The notes under the pieces were generated by a model, which was given only the letters and a program-made list of their open reading frames with translations, was not told where the DNA came from and did not search any database. 64,000 bases of DNA from Agelas oroides (lineage: Eukaryota > Porifera > Demospongiae > Agelasida > Agelasidae): assembly GCA_949130485.1 (NCBI GenBank), contig OX422196.1:62001-126000 (forward strand), read 5' to 3'. The position numbers were made by a program, and so were the translations under genes. Within the stretch, counting starts at the first letter, position 1; each line of letters opens with the position of its first letter. Positions 1 through 11,657 of the stretch are shown here, one piece after another.

Positions 1-965
1 TCATGAGGTAGGACGTTGATGTAGTTACGATAGCTTAGTGTATAGGTCACGTGTCGTTTGCATGAGCCCTCCCTAGTAGTTGCCATGACTACCCACGAAT
101 ACAGAACCTTGTAACACATCAACTGCATGGCTACTCCTGCCCAAAATTGGTTGCAACTTAAAAGAGAAAATGTCAACCAGTTTTCATTTTGTGAGAAAGA
201 AGAAAGCCAGTGTCAATTAACAGACCTGGGTACTCAAACCCACCGGAAAATGTGTGTAACATACACAAAATCTGTGATCTAATTTGCATGGACTAGGAGT
301 GTATTTACCTTTTGCTCAACGGAAGTTGTGCGTAAGAGTGTTCAGTCATGACTCGCTGAACAGCAGCGTCCAATAGCACCCGGGACGGAAGCTCTGCACA
401 ATAGAATTTAATACTATCAGTGACATCTGATCTGTAAACATGGCTTATCGGCTGATATTGCCTCAACTTTCCCATAAAATCAACAGTCAATTTCTCCAGC
501 CCACGTCATGCCCTTACTACACAACAACCAACCAATTAAAGTTATGTACAGATTAGCCACAACCCACCGCAATGCCAATACTGACAGTAGCATACACAAA
601 TGTGCTAATATGCAGTTACACACACTGTCATCTGCTGTGCGGGTCCCTTCACTGGAAGTGGTCGCTAGCGAAGCATGTCTCTGACAATCCACTCTTGGAA
701 TGAAGAAATGCATCGTCTAATGCTCCATCAACTTGGATAGGCAGGTCACAATCAATCATTTCTACATCCACAAGACTCTCTGTGGTACACACAGATGTGA
801 GTGAACGACTTCCACTAGACTTTCATCTCCTTGGCAATGGACTATATTGTGTAGGGTCACATTCTAGCTGCTTTTTTGCATGGTTATGTACAACACTCAA
901 CTGGCGCTCACGAAGCTTCCATTGTAACAAGGCAAGACGCAACTCCACTTGACACTGATTGGACG
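1..965. other. No recognisable gene
   Basis: I see only short ORFs without family resemblance and no clear transposon end. It lies downstream of the minus-strand SMARCC fragment, so it may contain that gene's former 3' sequence, but nothing in the bases proves this. Confidence 0.4.
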
Positions 966-1768
966 CTAACTGATCTGCTCGGTTTGAAACCAGCGAACCA
1001 GTGTAACCAATGGCCAGCTCCAGGCACACCATTCGGCTGCGAGTAGATCCAAGATTGGTAATGGCAGTTTGGAATTTCTTATCAGTGGGGTCACAGGGTT
1101 GGCTACTGGAGCAGGGTCTACCTCAGGCGTTTCTTTGGTGGACAGGTCAGACTGAACTATTGCAGGTGAACCTTCCTTCTTTTCCCCCTCCTTCTCCGCT
1201 GGTTTTACACCTGCCTCTGACTTCACTTCACCTGTCTCAGCCGGCTTGCTCTCACCCTCCCCACCTCTGCTATCCTTGCTTTCTGGTTTAGTCTCCGTCT
1301 GTGTTGGCACTGGTACAGCTGTCTTGCTACCATGGGGAGGGGAGCGGTGAGGGGGGCGAACTGGAGGGAGCTGGAGGGGAGTCTGGGGCTGCAGGGTAGG
1401 GGACTGAAGGGATCTCATCTCAGCTGCTTTCAGCTGGTCTCGTTGAAACTGCTGCCTGTCAGCCAATAGCTGCTGACGCTGGAGCTCCAGCTTAAAGAGG
1501 GAGAGGAGGAGGGAGAGGAAGAGAAAGGCATTATAATTAACACACACCCTAGCACATTTGTAGTCGATAAAACCAGTGATAACATACAACTTCCCCTCCT
1601 ACAATTGCTCCTCTCCTCCCTCCACTCACAGATTCCCTCTCTCGATCTGTCCATGATTGCCTCTAGTTCCTCAAAATGTCTTAGTTTTATCTCCAACTTC
1701 TTCATCTGTGTCTCCACCAGCAGCGCTACAAGTGACTTGATCTTGCGTTCCTCCACATTCGCAAGATG
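966..1768 (-). pseudogene. SMARCC (BAF155/170, SWI3) C-terminal fragment, probably broken
   Basis: Two exon-like blocks match the C-terminal coiled-coil region of SMARCC1/2, the scaffold subunits of SWI/SNF chromatin remodellers. The first (about 1768 down to 1630) begins [20 protein letters not shown] and continues through the [10 protein letters not shown] motif; its upstream edge has a TAG splice acceptor. The second (about 1490 down to 966) begins [15 protein letters not shown] and runs into a Pro- and Glu/Lys-rich tail. The intron between them (about 1490-1629) has a GTGAGT donor. The phases do not match: the first block ends one base into a codon, whereas the second needs phase zero, consistent with a small insertion just after MDR. 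No upstream SMARCC exon (SWIRM, SANT) is visible in the following 12 kb of transposons. A displaced or decayed 3' fragment fits best; a gene split by transposon insertions or a sequencing error remains possible. Confidence 0.65.
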
Positions 1769-1771
1769 CTA

Positions 1772-2430
1772 GCAAGAAACAAGTTAGGTATATAGTATCT
1801 ATGGTCGTACGCGTCATCACGGTCACCATAACGTTTGCAGGCTGAAGGGGTTCGTATAATTACGACGGGGTGCCTAAAATCACGTGAAAATGGAAACCCC
1901 GGGGTGCCCATATTCACGGGGTGTGCATAATGACACCGGTGACTTTGGAGGCGTGGTACTTTCAGCCATAGGAACAATTATTGACCAATAGGATTGGAGT
2001 TTTGAAAAGGTACCCCGGGATATAGAGTAGCTCATCAATCAACGGACACCACTTAATTCTGGACACCATCAAAGCATAGTACGTGAGGTTAATAATCTAT
2101 GATCAAAGTGTCGGACAACAAATCTTTAAAGGTCGTATAGCTGCTAGCTGATCTGACCTACTCTAGCTCAGTAGACCATGACATGAATTTCTCCTCTCCA
2201 TGTCCTCGTTCCCCAGTTCCCATTTCCTCGTTCCACACTTCCCCTATTTCGTTTCGAAGGCGCGCCATGCGCTTCGGCAAACCACTCCCGTTCGGTTTGT
2301 GAGAGATTGTAGGCAGTGGTGACATTGACCCAAGCTGTTTACATTGAGTTGGTTGTAAGCCCCCCTCCAGCGAGCGCCTGCATATACGCATTGAAAATCA
2401 TGCCGTGCGGGGTGTTCGCCCTGATAAGCA
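1772..2430. other. Intergenic or decayed sequence, no gene seen
   Basis: It lies between the SMARCC fragment and the readable start of a non-LTR retrotransposon. I see no conserved coding segment. The last part may include untranslated or degraded retrotransposon sequence. Confidence 0.4.
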
Positions 2431-5325
2431 TATGCAGTTGCACATACTGTACTTTAATGCCAGAAGTCTATATCCCAAGCTTGACGAACTGCTTGCCCTG
2501 TGTGACATTGAAAGGCCAGAGGTAGTGTGCATTACAGAGACATAGTTGTGTGATGACATTGGTGAATTAGAGGTCTCCATCCCTGGATACAGTTGTGTTA
2601 GATGTGATAGGAACAGACATGGTGGTGGGGTTGCATTGTTTATCTCTGACAAGCTGGAATACCAGGTTACAATGTGTAGGCAAAATGAACTGGAATTTCT
2701 GCTTGTATCTGTACATAGCACAAACAATGTTAACGAGAAAGTGTACATTGGCTTATGGTACCGGCCACCTGCTAATTCAGCTGCACTAGATGATTTGTAT
2801 TCTATTTTTGAAAGTTTGGATATCAGTGTTTTTTCTAGTTTTATATACTCCTGGGAGATTTTAATATTGACTTTTGTAATCACCACCATCCACTTTTTAG
2901 CAAGTTATCTAGTTTTTTACAGAGTTTTGTACTTACGCAGGTCGTACCTCAGCCTACCCACTTTAACAGCACTGGTAGCTCTACCCTGATAGATCTTGTG
3001 CTAATGTCTGTTCCATCGCAGTTGGTAAAGTGCAGTGTAATCCCGCCACTGGGTAACTCTGATCACAATGGAATCGACGTTACCTTGAAATGGTCTCGTA
3101 ACACGCGCCCAGTGAAAGCCAGCAAACGAACCATCTGGAGGTATGCCCATGCTGACTTTGACAAAGCAAACCGATTGATTGTCAGAACTGACTGGTCATT
3201 CCTGCGTAATGTGTCCAGTATTGATTCAGCATGGGATCTGTGGGAGCAAAAGTTCATTTCCATTATGGAAGAGTGCATCCCCAAAGCCACTATTTCACAA
3301 CAGCGGAATCTTCCTTGGATGAACAGGAGGATTAAAGCTAAAATCAGGAAGAGAAACAGCGTCTACAAGAAAGCTAGAGCAACTTGCCATTCATCCTTGT
3401 GGTCTAAGTATGTATCATTGAGGAACGAAGTTGTACAACTGTTGAGACAATCAAAGAAGAATCACTTGAAGAGAATGTCAAATCTAGGGAGTAAACAATT
3501 CTGGAAAACAATTAAATATTTGAAAAAGACATCTAGTCAGGTTCCCACCCTGAAGAATGGTGCAACTGAAGCCTCATCGAATATTGACAAGGCATCCTTG
3601 CTCAATGAAGTGTTCTCTAAAAATTTCAATGATGCTATTCCTCCATTGAGCGAGTCGGATCATCAATGCTTCTTAGCTGATCCCTCATCACCACCACCTG
3701 AGGATATCCTTTGCACCCAACAGGAGATCTTCAACTTGTTGAATGCCTTGGACACCAACAAAGCCTCAGGACCTGACGGAATTTCTGGGAAAATGCTCAA
3801 AGGAACTGCTATTTCTATTGCACCAATCCTAACAGAACTTTTCAATCTGTCAATCACGAGTGGGAGAATTCCTTCCAAGTGGAAATTGTCATCTGTTGTC
3901 CCAATCCCTAAGTCATCAGGTAATGCGGACAATCCCTCGAACTACAGGCCAATATCTCTTCTCTCAGTGGTCAGCAAGATCATGGAAAGACATATTTACA
4001 GCATAGTGTTTGAACACTTGGCTGATCAGGAGTTTCTCTCTGCTGCTCAATGGGGGGTTTGCCCTGGGAAATCCACAGTTACAGCTCTTGTGTCAACCTT
4101 TCACAACATCCTCCAACTCATGGAAAATGGCTTTGATGTCTCCCTTGTCTTTTTTGACTTGCGTAAAGCATTCGACAGTGTTCCCCATCTTCCTCTTCTG
4201 CATAAGCTAAAAGACATTGGTCTGGACCAACACATTTTGCAGTGGATTGCTTCATATTTATGCAACAGACAACAATACGTTGTGGTGGATGGTGCTTCAT
4301 CTGATACTACTTCTGTGCTGTCTGGTGTCCCACAGGGTTCAGTTCTGGGGCCTTTACTGTTTCTTATATACATCAACCATGTTTCCTCCCTGTCACTTAC
4401 TGATGGATCCAAGCTGACAATGTACGCAGACGACATCCTCCTCTACAAACCAATCAGTCATCCTGAGGATTATAGTGGCCTACAAACTGATATCGATGCC
4501 ATACAGGATTGCATTAGCACCAATTACTTGACGATGAACCCACACAAATGCAAGTATCTCATTTGCTCAAGAAAGATACACCCCAATCTACCTCCTTCAG
4601 GACTCCTACTGGGTGGCGTGACATTAGAGCAGGTTGAAAGCTATCGCTATCTAGGAGTTTTGGTGTCGTCCAGGCTAACCTGGTCTGATCACATCGAACA
4701 TATATGTGCTAAGGCCAGGAAGCTATATAGTTGGGATGTTGTACAGACAGTTATAGCTGGGCTGACTCCAACACCCTGCTGCTTATCTATCGTACATGCA
4801 TAAGACCTCACTTGGAGTATGCCTGCCAACTCTGGGACCCATTCTTGAACAAGGGCATGCAGTCACTGGAAGCTGTGCAAAAATTTGCTTGTAAAGTCTG
4901 TCTCAAGCAATGGGACTTGGACTATGACAGTATGTTGCAACTGCTCAACCTCCCCTGTCTGTCAGTTCGTCGTAAATATCTTAAGCTAACTGCAATGTAC
5001 AATATTGTTAGTGGTCATATGGACATCCCATCTAGTATCTTTGTACAAAGTAATTTACCATACCAACTTAATCGTACAAGTACGTTTAATTTTACTAGAC
5101 CTTTTGCACATACTAATTACATGTATCACTACCTTCTGTAATCTCCTCCTGGAACAATTTGCCTGACTCAGTTAAATTATGTTCTTCTATCTCCTCCTTT
5201 AAAAGATCCTTGTTGTATCACTTTGAGGCACATGTCTCACATTAGCTATCAGCTATACTCATGTTGCCTTTGTCATTTATGACATAAATTTTACAGAAAA
5301 AAATAAAAAAATAAAAATACGCAAA
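2430..5325 (+). mobile_element. Decayed non-LTR retrotransposon (LINE, Jockey/CR1-like)
   Basis: The element reads endonuclease, then reverse transcriptase, then a C-terminal region, and ends in an A-rich tail (about 5295-5322, AAAATAAAA-type). The readable endonuclease starts inside the domain near 2445 with a recognisable NARSLYPKLDE segment, so the 5' end is truncated or decayed. An in-frame TAG interrupts it near 2545, and frames change near 2900-2990 and again near 4730-4760. These lesions show an inactive copy. The family is judged from the EN-RT order and RT motifs; the clade (Jockey versus CR1) is a guess. Confidence 0.88.
2998..4803 (+). pseudogene. LINE reverse transcriptase ORF (interrupted)
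   Basis: A 601-residue open stretch carries the RT fingers and palm motifs: NYRPISLLSVVSKIMER, FFDLRKAFDSVPH, GVPQGSVLGPLLF and the catalytic YADD (MYADDILLYK) near residue 480. Upstream, endonuclease sequence occupies 2546-2850 (GGVALFISD, GLWYRPP) in a different frame segment. Downstream, 4731-5141 continues in another frame with the RHPYLEYA-like region seen as IRPHLEYACQLWDPF. The ORF therefore lacks continuous linkage to its N- and C-terminal parts. Confidence 0.85.
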
Positions 5326-5766
5326 CATTGCCGTGGCTTCCGGGTCGAGAGTACGCTCCGATCGCACATGGGAGTGCTAGCTAGCTATTTGTGTGTAGCG
5401 CAGCTGTAGCCTATTTGTTAAAACCCTACAGAAACATAGTCCGCAGTTAGGGGTCACTTTCCGAGTACCGATGGTTCGGACAATTGCTACTTTTACAGCT
5501 GCGACTGCATCGATCTTAATCGAGTGAGTCTGGCAGTTATCTATCTTGTTTGTCTTGATGATGTGAAGAAGCGTCATAAGTACGGACGCATAGTGTTCAG
5601 CAGTCCGAGAGATATCGTGCTGTCCGCGTGATGGCGTCCGATAACGGATAGGTTACTCTATATCCAGATTTTTGGGTGGGGCCTGGGGACGAGGCTAGAT
5701 ATATATATATCACCTTGGCCTTACGTCGCCTGACGTCATTCTACGTAGGAGTTTACCAGGCCTTCG
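5108..5766. repeat. Left copy of a ~660-base near-identical direct duplication
   Basis: This segment comprises the LINE 3' end, its A-rich tail and about 440 bases of following sequence. It recurs at 11749-12408 in the same orientation with essentially one length change in the A-rich tail (659 versus 660 bases). Both copies encode the same chance 66-residue minus-strand ORF (5377-5577 and 12019-12219), which shows how little they have diverged. The sequence between the copies holds the foldback and DIRS elements. Confidence 0.93.
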
Positions 5767-5769
5767 ATA

Positions 5770-6345
5770 CAGTTTAACGTTAGTTAAACTGAGTTAACAT
5801 GACCTTGCTCAACACCAGGCAATGCGCATGCGCACTGCAAGCGCATACATGGCGGATTGCGCTTGGGCCAGATGAACGCGCGTTCTGCACCATAGCAACC
5901 TTCTACCAGCAGTTGGGTCGCCAGCTTCTCTGCCGCAAATTTTCTCGTAAAGTTTTATCCTCGAACCTTCTGCCAGCAGTTTATTGCGATTCTGGGCTAT
6001 GGCCGAAAAGCAAAACTCGCGGAAGCCCACAACGGCCCACACATGATCAACATTCATGAGGTTTAAGACCAACATGAATGGATAAAGGAATTGAAGGTGC
6101 TAGAGCTGTCTGAGCCCTGCTATTGTGATGTTGCAGTAGTATGAATATTAAGAGGTGGGTGGGAGTGGGAGAAAATTTGCGGCAGAGAAGCTGGCGACCC
6201 AACTGCTGGTAGAAGGTTGCTATGGTGCAGAACGCGCGTTCATCTGGCCCAAGCGCAATCCGCCATGTATGCGCTTGCAGTGCGCATGCGCATTGCCTGG
6301 TGTTGAGCAAGGTCATGTTAACTCAGTTTAACTAACGTTAAACTG
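5770..6345. mobile_element. Foldback/MITE with ~175-base inverted arms, flanked by TA
   Basis: The left arm (5770 to about 5945) begins CAGTTTAACGTTAGTTAAAC; the right arm (about 6168-6345) is its near-perfect reverse complement. The dinucleotide TA sits immediately outside both ends (5768-5769, 6346-6347), as expected of a Tc1/mariner-type target duplication. The spacer (about 5946-6167) encodes no protein. The arms give mirror-image ORFs starting MTLLNTRQCACALQAHTWRI on opposite strands. The superfamily assignment rests on the TA flanks alone. Confidence 0.8.
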
Positions 6346-6705
6346 TATTTAACATTCAACATAATTGGCTTTAACTAGATATACATCCAATGATGGATTA
6401 TGCTTGGCGGATGTGTGGGCCGGAATGTTGCAAATTCTCCACCCCAGATACAAAAGCCTATATGTAGGATAATATCAAATTAGATGTGCCTGGGGTGTCT
6501 GTGGAGCGGAAGCCCACAACGGCCCAGTGGTGGGACCGAAGGACGCACCCCCCAGGCACACACACAAACAAAGTATATAGGTTAAGAGGATGAAAGTTCA
6601 GAGTAATATGTAGGACCAACTTGAACATAAATGAGCGTCTATAATCTGAGCCACATGCAATTGGAACACATAATTGAACACCATCTTACATAATAATTAC
6701 AATCA

Positions 6706-7789
6706 TTAATTCTTGGACAAACATCGAGAAACGCTTGCTAACTGTTCGCGAGGAATACGGATGTATCTCAGGTATGCGGTGCTCTCCCACCGGCCAAGAG
6801 TTTGAATTAGTGAGTCTTCCAGGCCACATGCTGCTGCAGTTGTTGCGGCACCAATCCTAAAACTGTGCCCTGAATAGTGGGCCGGATTTATGCCAGATTG
6901 CTGCAGAGCTGTTCTCACATGCTCCACGAATCGCTGACGTGTGAGGAAGCGGCCGTCTTTGAAACGGAACAGAGGACCGGAACCTTGCTGGCCTTGGGCA
7001 GCCAGGTATGCAAGGAGCGCTGCAATTGGGCAGATATCATTGTAGGTTCTACCAAGGAATATAGAAACCCCCTTTCTAAATGGATCAGTCTTTGAGGCCT
7101 TTATTGACACTCTGACAAGAGTGGGGTTGGCTGGGTTGTCTATAGCTATGTCATCCATTGCCAAGTTGACTGAGGGGTCAAAGCCTCTGTCGGACTGAAC
7201 TGTCATCTCTCCTGCTCTTAAAAAGCCATAAAAACAAAGACAGCATGCTGCCCACAGCATTACATAGTCTGGATCAGCAGCCTTTCTATCCCATGTACTT
7301 TTTATCTTGCGTAAGATCGATGGAGTAATTGGGAGGCGAGGACGTGACTTTACTCCCAGAGCAGCTTGGTAGCGTTTAACACCTTTTAGGACCAGCTCCA
7401 ATTTAACCAGTGATTGCTGGTTAAAAGGGTCAAAACAATTTTTTCTCTATTTGTAAGTGGCGGACCGCTGAGAGGTAGCTTTTTATTGTCTGGTGTTTTA
7501 AGCCTTGCAGAGCTAAATATGCAGCAAAGATGCAGAGAGTCGATTCAGCAGCAGGAAAAGGTGTCAGGTTAGCCTCCTGGCAAAAGGTAATAAATCTGTT
7601 CTTCCCAGAGTTATACGACCGCTGCGTAGATTGAGCTAGGCCTTGGGAGAAAAAGAATTGAACAAGCTGACCCATTTCATTGATGTCCAGTCTGGTCTTG
7701 TGTATACCAGAACCTCCAACAGTTGGGGAGGGATTGTGGTGGGTTGAGGCTCTGCATCTGGGACCTTTGCAAGAAAGAGAGGTAGACAA
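6706..7789 (-). pseudogene. DIRS tyrosine recombinase, frameshifted
   Basis: The catalytic half (7401-6706) carries the tyrosine recombinase signature: an Arg in GFLRAGEMTVQ, the HSFRIGAATTAAACG box (H-x-x-R), the LGRWES box and the C-terminal YLRYIR with the candidate nucleophile Tyr. The N-terminal SAM-like DNA-binding half lies in 7789-7430 (STQRSYNSGKNRFITFCQEA). The two halves are in different frames; the switch falls at a run of A bases on the minus strand near 7437-7442. Its start overlaps the end of the RT-RNase H frame, as is usual in this class. Confidence 0.87.
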
Positions 7790-9405
7790 TTACGTGATAG
7801 TGCATCTGCTGCAACATTAAGACTACCAGGAATGTGGCGTGCAAATATATCGAAATCAAAATGTGCTGCAATGAAGAACAAGCATCTTAGCAAGTGCATT
7901 GCTGTTTCGTGTTTACAGTAGCCAGCATTAATAAGAGCAACTACTGCCGCATTGTCACAGTGGCAGAGCACAGTACAGCCTCCCCATGCCTTGCCCCAGA
8001 TTGCTGCTGCAATGACAATTGGGAGAAGCTCCTTTGCGAGTATGTCTACTGTTTTCCAAGACGTGTGCCAGGAGCATTGGAACCATTTTTGCTGCCAGAA
8101 TGCACCACAGCCCCAACTCCCCGATGCATCACTAGTTATGGTAATATCTGGAACGTCTCTTTTAGCTGCCCGTAGGAGGCTTACACCATTCCATGCCTCA
8201 AGGAATGTGCACCACCATGTGAGATCCGATCGAAATTCTCTGCCCAAGCGAATATGGTGGTATGGTTTCTTTCCAATTGTAGAGGTCTGTATCATACGGC
8301 GCAGAAAGGTGCGGCCTGGTGTAACCACTGAAGAAGCATGCTGGAGGTCCCCGATTAAAGACAACAACTCTCGTTTAGTGCAGCTTTTCCGGCCTTGCCA
8401 AGTGTGAATTGAGCTACGTAGACGTGAAAGTTTCTCTGCTGGCAGTCTAGCTTCCATAGCAACAGTGTCAAGCTCGATCCCCAGAAAAACAAGGCGTGTA
8501 GTGGGGCCTACAATTTTAGAAGGAGCCAGTGGGACACCTAGGAGTGAGCACAGGTCCTTGCACTGACTCAAACCTTGACTGCATCCATCTGACAAGGGCG
8601 GGCCAATGATAAGAAAATCGTCTAAGTAGTGGATCACAAAGGGTACGCCTCTTTTCTTAAGCATCCATTCAATGGAATCTGCCAGGCAGTTGAAGATTTT
8701 AGGAGCAGAACGCAGGCCGAACGGAAGGGTAGTATCGATGAACAACTGCTCACGCCACTTCATGCCAAGAAGAAGCCTGTCCTCAGGATGCACTGGGACA
8801 ATTCGGAATGCGCTTTTTACATCAACTTTCGCTAAAAGTGCACCTTTCCCAAGGCGGGCAATTTCTGAAATGGCATCCCTCACTGAAGGGTAGGTAAGAG
8901 AGCACAAAGCAGGGTCTACTCCATCATTTACGCTGCAGCCTTCAGGAGATGAAAGGTCTAAAATCATGCGCCACTCATTTTGTGCATGCTTCTTTGGTAT
9001 GACTCCGAAGCGGCTAATGTGGACCCCTGAGAGGATAGAGGGGTTAAGAGGACCCAGTATGCGGCCTAACGAGCATTCTTTGACTAGGTACTCATCAATA
9101 ACTAGGGGGTTCTCTTTTGCAGACTTCATATTGGACTTGGCTGATTGACACTCCCTAGGGTAATTGAAGCCAATCCTGAAGCCTTGAGATATGCCTTGTA
9201 GCAGATACTGTGCAAACCCCTTGTCAGGGTGGTTTTCTAGCTCTCGAGCCCATGCAGCAATATTGAGCGGTGTAGTAATAGATGTGAGGAAGGGTGGTAG
9301 AGATGGGGGATGCTGCTGTTTGCAGTTAGCCAGAGCAAGCAGATCTAGCCTGTACCGGTAGGCTGCAAGATAATAATGGAAGGGAGGGATGTGGGGAGCA
9401 AGCAT
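7636..9405 (-). CDS. DIRS reverse transcriptase-RNase H
   Basis: A continuous 589-residue frame. RT motifs in order are the RFGVIPKK fingers strand, LAKVDVKSAFRIVPVHPEDR with the first catalytic Asp, LPFGLRSAPKIFNCLAD and HYLDDFLIIGPP with the catalytic YLDD-type centre. RNase H follows with TSDASGSWGCGAFW and a later CDNAAVVALINAGY segment. The enzyme would copy element RNA into DNA. The frame has no stop, whereas the recombinase next to it is broken. Confidence 0.88.
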   Translation of the reverse strand: MLAPHIPPFHYYLAAYRYRLDLLALANCKQQHPPSLPPFLTSITTPLNIAAWARELENHPDKGFAQYLLQGISQGFRIGFNYPRECQSAKSNMKSAKENPLVIDEYLVKECSLGRILGPLNPSILSGVHISRFGVIPKKHAQNEWRMILDLSSPEGCSVNDGVDPALCSLTYPSVRDAISEIARLGKGALLAKVDVKSAFRIVPVHPEDRLLLGMKWREQLFIDTTLPFGLRSAPKIFNCLADSIEWMLKKRGVPFVIHYLDDFLIIGPPLSDGCSQGLSQCKDLCSLLGVPLAPSKIVGPTTRLVFLGIELDTVAMEARLPAEKLSRLRSSIHTWQGRKSCTKRELLSLIGDLQHASSVVTPGRTFLRRMIQTSTIGKKPYHHIRLGREFRSDLTWWCTFLEAWNGVSLLRAAKRDVPDITITSDASGSWGCGAFWQQKWFQCSWHTSWKTVDILAKELLPIVIAAAIWGKAWGGCTVLCHCDNAAVVALINAGYCKHETAMHLLRCLFFIAAHFDFDIFARHIPGSLNVAADALSRNCLPLFLAKVPDAEPQPTTIPPQLLEVLVYTRPDWTSMKWVSLFNSFSPKA

Positions 9406-9578
9406 TGATTATTGAACTGTGTTAACAATGAGATGATATGCCTAGATATAATTTTATATGCAACAAGAGCAGCACATATGGTAATACAGATGAAGATGAG
9501 CAATGCGGGGTGTGCTATTTATACATGTAGTTTTTGCTAAAATTAACACATACAGTATCTGAGCAGTAGCGCCCCTAG

Positions 9579-10564
9579 CTAGCAACTAGTGGGAGCTTGG
9601 GAGCTTGAAGGCTGCTTGATGCGCTTGCTGCACTCTTTAGCCTTGTGGGGTTGGTTGCAAATAGCACATAGATGTGCATACTTGCATGATGGGAATGTGC
9701 ATCCCCTCTTCCAGTTCCAATTAAGGCAGTAAATGCTGCGAGCATTGAGGGGAGCAGAGAGCAGGGAAGGTGGAGAAGCTGCATGGAATGGCTGCTGATG
9801 TTCCCATGCAATGGGGTTCAGTGTGAGATTTGCAGTGCACTCAGCTGTTTTATGGCTACGGCTTTTGCAAGTTGTGCAATAATCAGCTGACCTCAGGAAG
9901 CACATATTCCAGATGGTGTTGTTAATTTGTGCCCACTTTTCAGGCTTGGAGACTGCTGCTTGTCGTCTGAACATGGTATCATAGTCAAGCCAAGCCTTAC
10001 TGTAGTGGCCTTCACGTTGGCCTTCCTCACTTGCTTTAAGTATCATGCCTTGGTATGCAAGGAGGTCCTGCGCTCTCCCTGGTTCCTTGTCTATGACAAT
10101 GCTAATGTAAGTTGAGAAGGCCAAGGCCCACTGAGCTGGGCTATTGATTTCCTTCTTCTTGCGAGCAGGAATGGATGGTGCATAGGGGTGGTACATTAGA
10201 TGCTCAATTAGAGGAGGTATGTCAGGATTGTGAAGCTGGCCTGGGAGGAGGTCAGTTAGGTCAATGTATTCCCCTTTTTGAATTTTCTCCACTGTTCTGG
10301 CTGCAATAGCAGTTAAGCCATCCGCAAAGACCATGCCGGAAGCTTTGCTGCTGATGCTAGTATTAGGGAGGAGCCCTGCTGCAAGTTGCAAAGAGTTGGC
10401 CCACTGGGATGCCACTGTCAGAGTGTGTGCATCACCTGCAGCTGTTGCAGTTGTGATGGTGGGTGCATTCATCTGAGAGTAGCTAGGGTTTGGATTGTCG
10501 TCAGAAGAAATCAAAGGGAGGGCAGGGAGGGAACTTGCAGGGGGGATGATGCCTAGATTAACAT
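9579..10564 (-). CDS. DIRS gag-like protein, main exon
   Basis: The frame encodes a predicted nucleic-acid-binding structural protein. The C-terminal third has two Cys/His clusters: CTTCKSRSHKTAEC, and CLNWNWKRGCTF followed by KYAHLCAICNQPHKAKEC. The central region is conserved-looking and includes a PEKWAQINNTIWNMCF stretch. The exon seems to start at a TTGCAG acceptor at 10565-10570. A likely first exon lies at 11742-11658 and ends in GCAG|GTATGC; its frame (QTVARELLSELKSASIQQQD) joins in phase. The intervening 1.1 kb would be a spliceosomal intron, which some animal DIRS elements have. The true N-terminus is lost at the truncation. Confidence 0.7.
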
Positions 10565-11657
10565 CTGCAATTATGAGTAAGAGAATTAAATGAAAATAAA
10601 GCATGCAGGCTTGAGGTTAATTGCCGAGCGCATTAGCGCGAGGCTCTGAATGAGGGATCTATTCTCGCAATGTACGTGCGTACGTACGTATGTACGTACG
10701 TACGTGTCGGTCACGCTTAGGAATGTCAATTTGCGGTATCGCTTAGGAATGTCAATTTGAGGTCAACGCTTGGAATGTCAATTTGCGCTCACGCCCAGGC
10801 AGGATATCAGATACGTGCATTACACGACGAAGTTGGGACGACGTTTCTTGCCGACGGACGACAGGGAGGACAGCGCGACTGGCCCTTCGCAACGTACGTA
10901 TTTGCGGAGCGAAGTGCACAAACGAGTGCTGAACGCAGCCGACGGCTGCCGACTCTGAGAAAAAAAAATCCACAAAAGCAAAGAAGTCAGCCCACCGTAG
11001 AAAGCCAAGAGAGCGACAGAAGAACAAGAAAGAGTTCAAAAGTAGAAAGCACGTATTGGAGATTGTTCACAAGCCAGGTATTTAGGCTCACTCTTCACGT
11101 TACCGTTGTTTTGTACTGTTCTTTGAACTCCCACTAGACGAGCAACGCCTGACACCTGCGCCGCGCGCCCCATCCGCGCATGGCGCTTGGAGCGGCGCGA
11201 GGCATCATGCGCATGCGTAGTCCTAGTACTTATATATAAGTAAATAGCCTTGTGAGCAACAACAACAATTAACGCAATAAAATTGCAACGGGAAGATGAA
11301 GGATGCTGTGGGCATGTACTGCAAATTAATATAGTCCTGTGTGAGCGGAAGTTACGCCGGCTAGAGTGCGCAAGATCATGAATGCCCATGACGAGATGCG
11401 GCGCCCTTGCGACAGCGCTAGCTGTGCTGCACAGCTTACTGATAAACATGTAGCGCTTGCCACGCTAATAACAACCATGGGGGGGAGAGTTGCAGTGCTG
11501 TTGCGCCAGGCTACCGAAGGGTAACATGCCGTTGCCAAATAATAAGAGCATGCAGAAACATGTATACAGAAATGCGGCAGCGCTTGCTGTGCTTAATTCG
11601 GGGGTGTTGCAATGAGGCAGCGCGTTTGCTGCGCCTAGACAGGGAGGATGAGCATAC
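10565..11657 (-). other. Putative intron of the DIRS gag gene
   Basis: The stretch lacks a convincing gene. It contains a GTAC/GTACGT simple repeat (about 10672-10706), three imperfect copies of a CGCTTAGGAATGTCAATTTG unit (10733-10800) and GC-rich sequence with scattered short ORFs. It is bounded on the minus strand by GTATGC and TTGCAG. Confidence 0.5.

Noticed and set aside
5799-6316. Two opposed 86-89-residue ORFs as genes
   Set aside because: They are the same sequence on the two arms of the foldback element.
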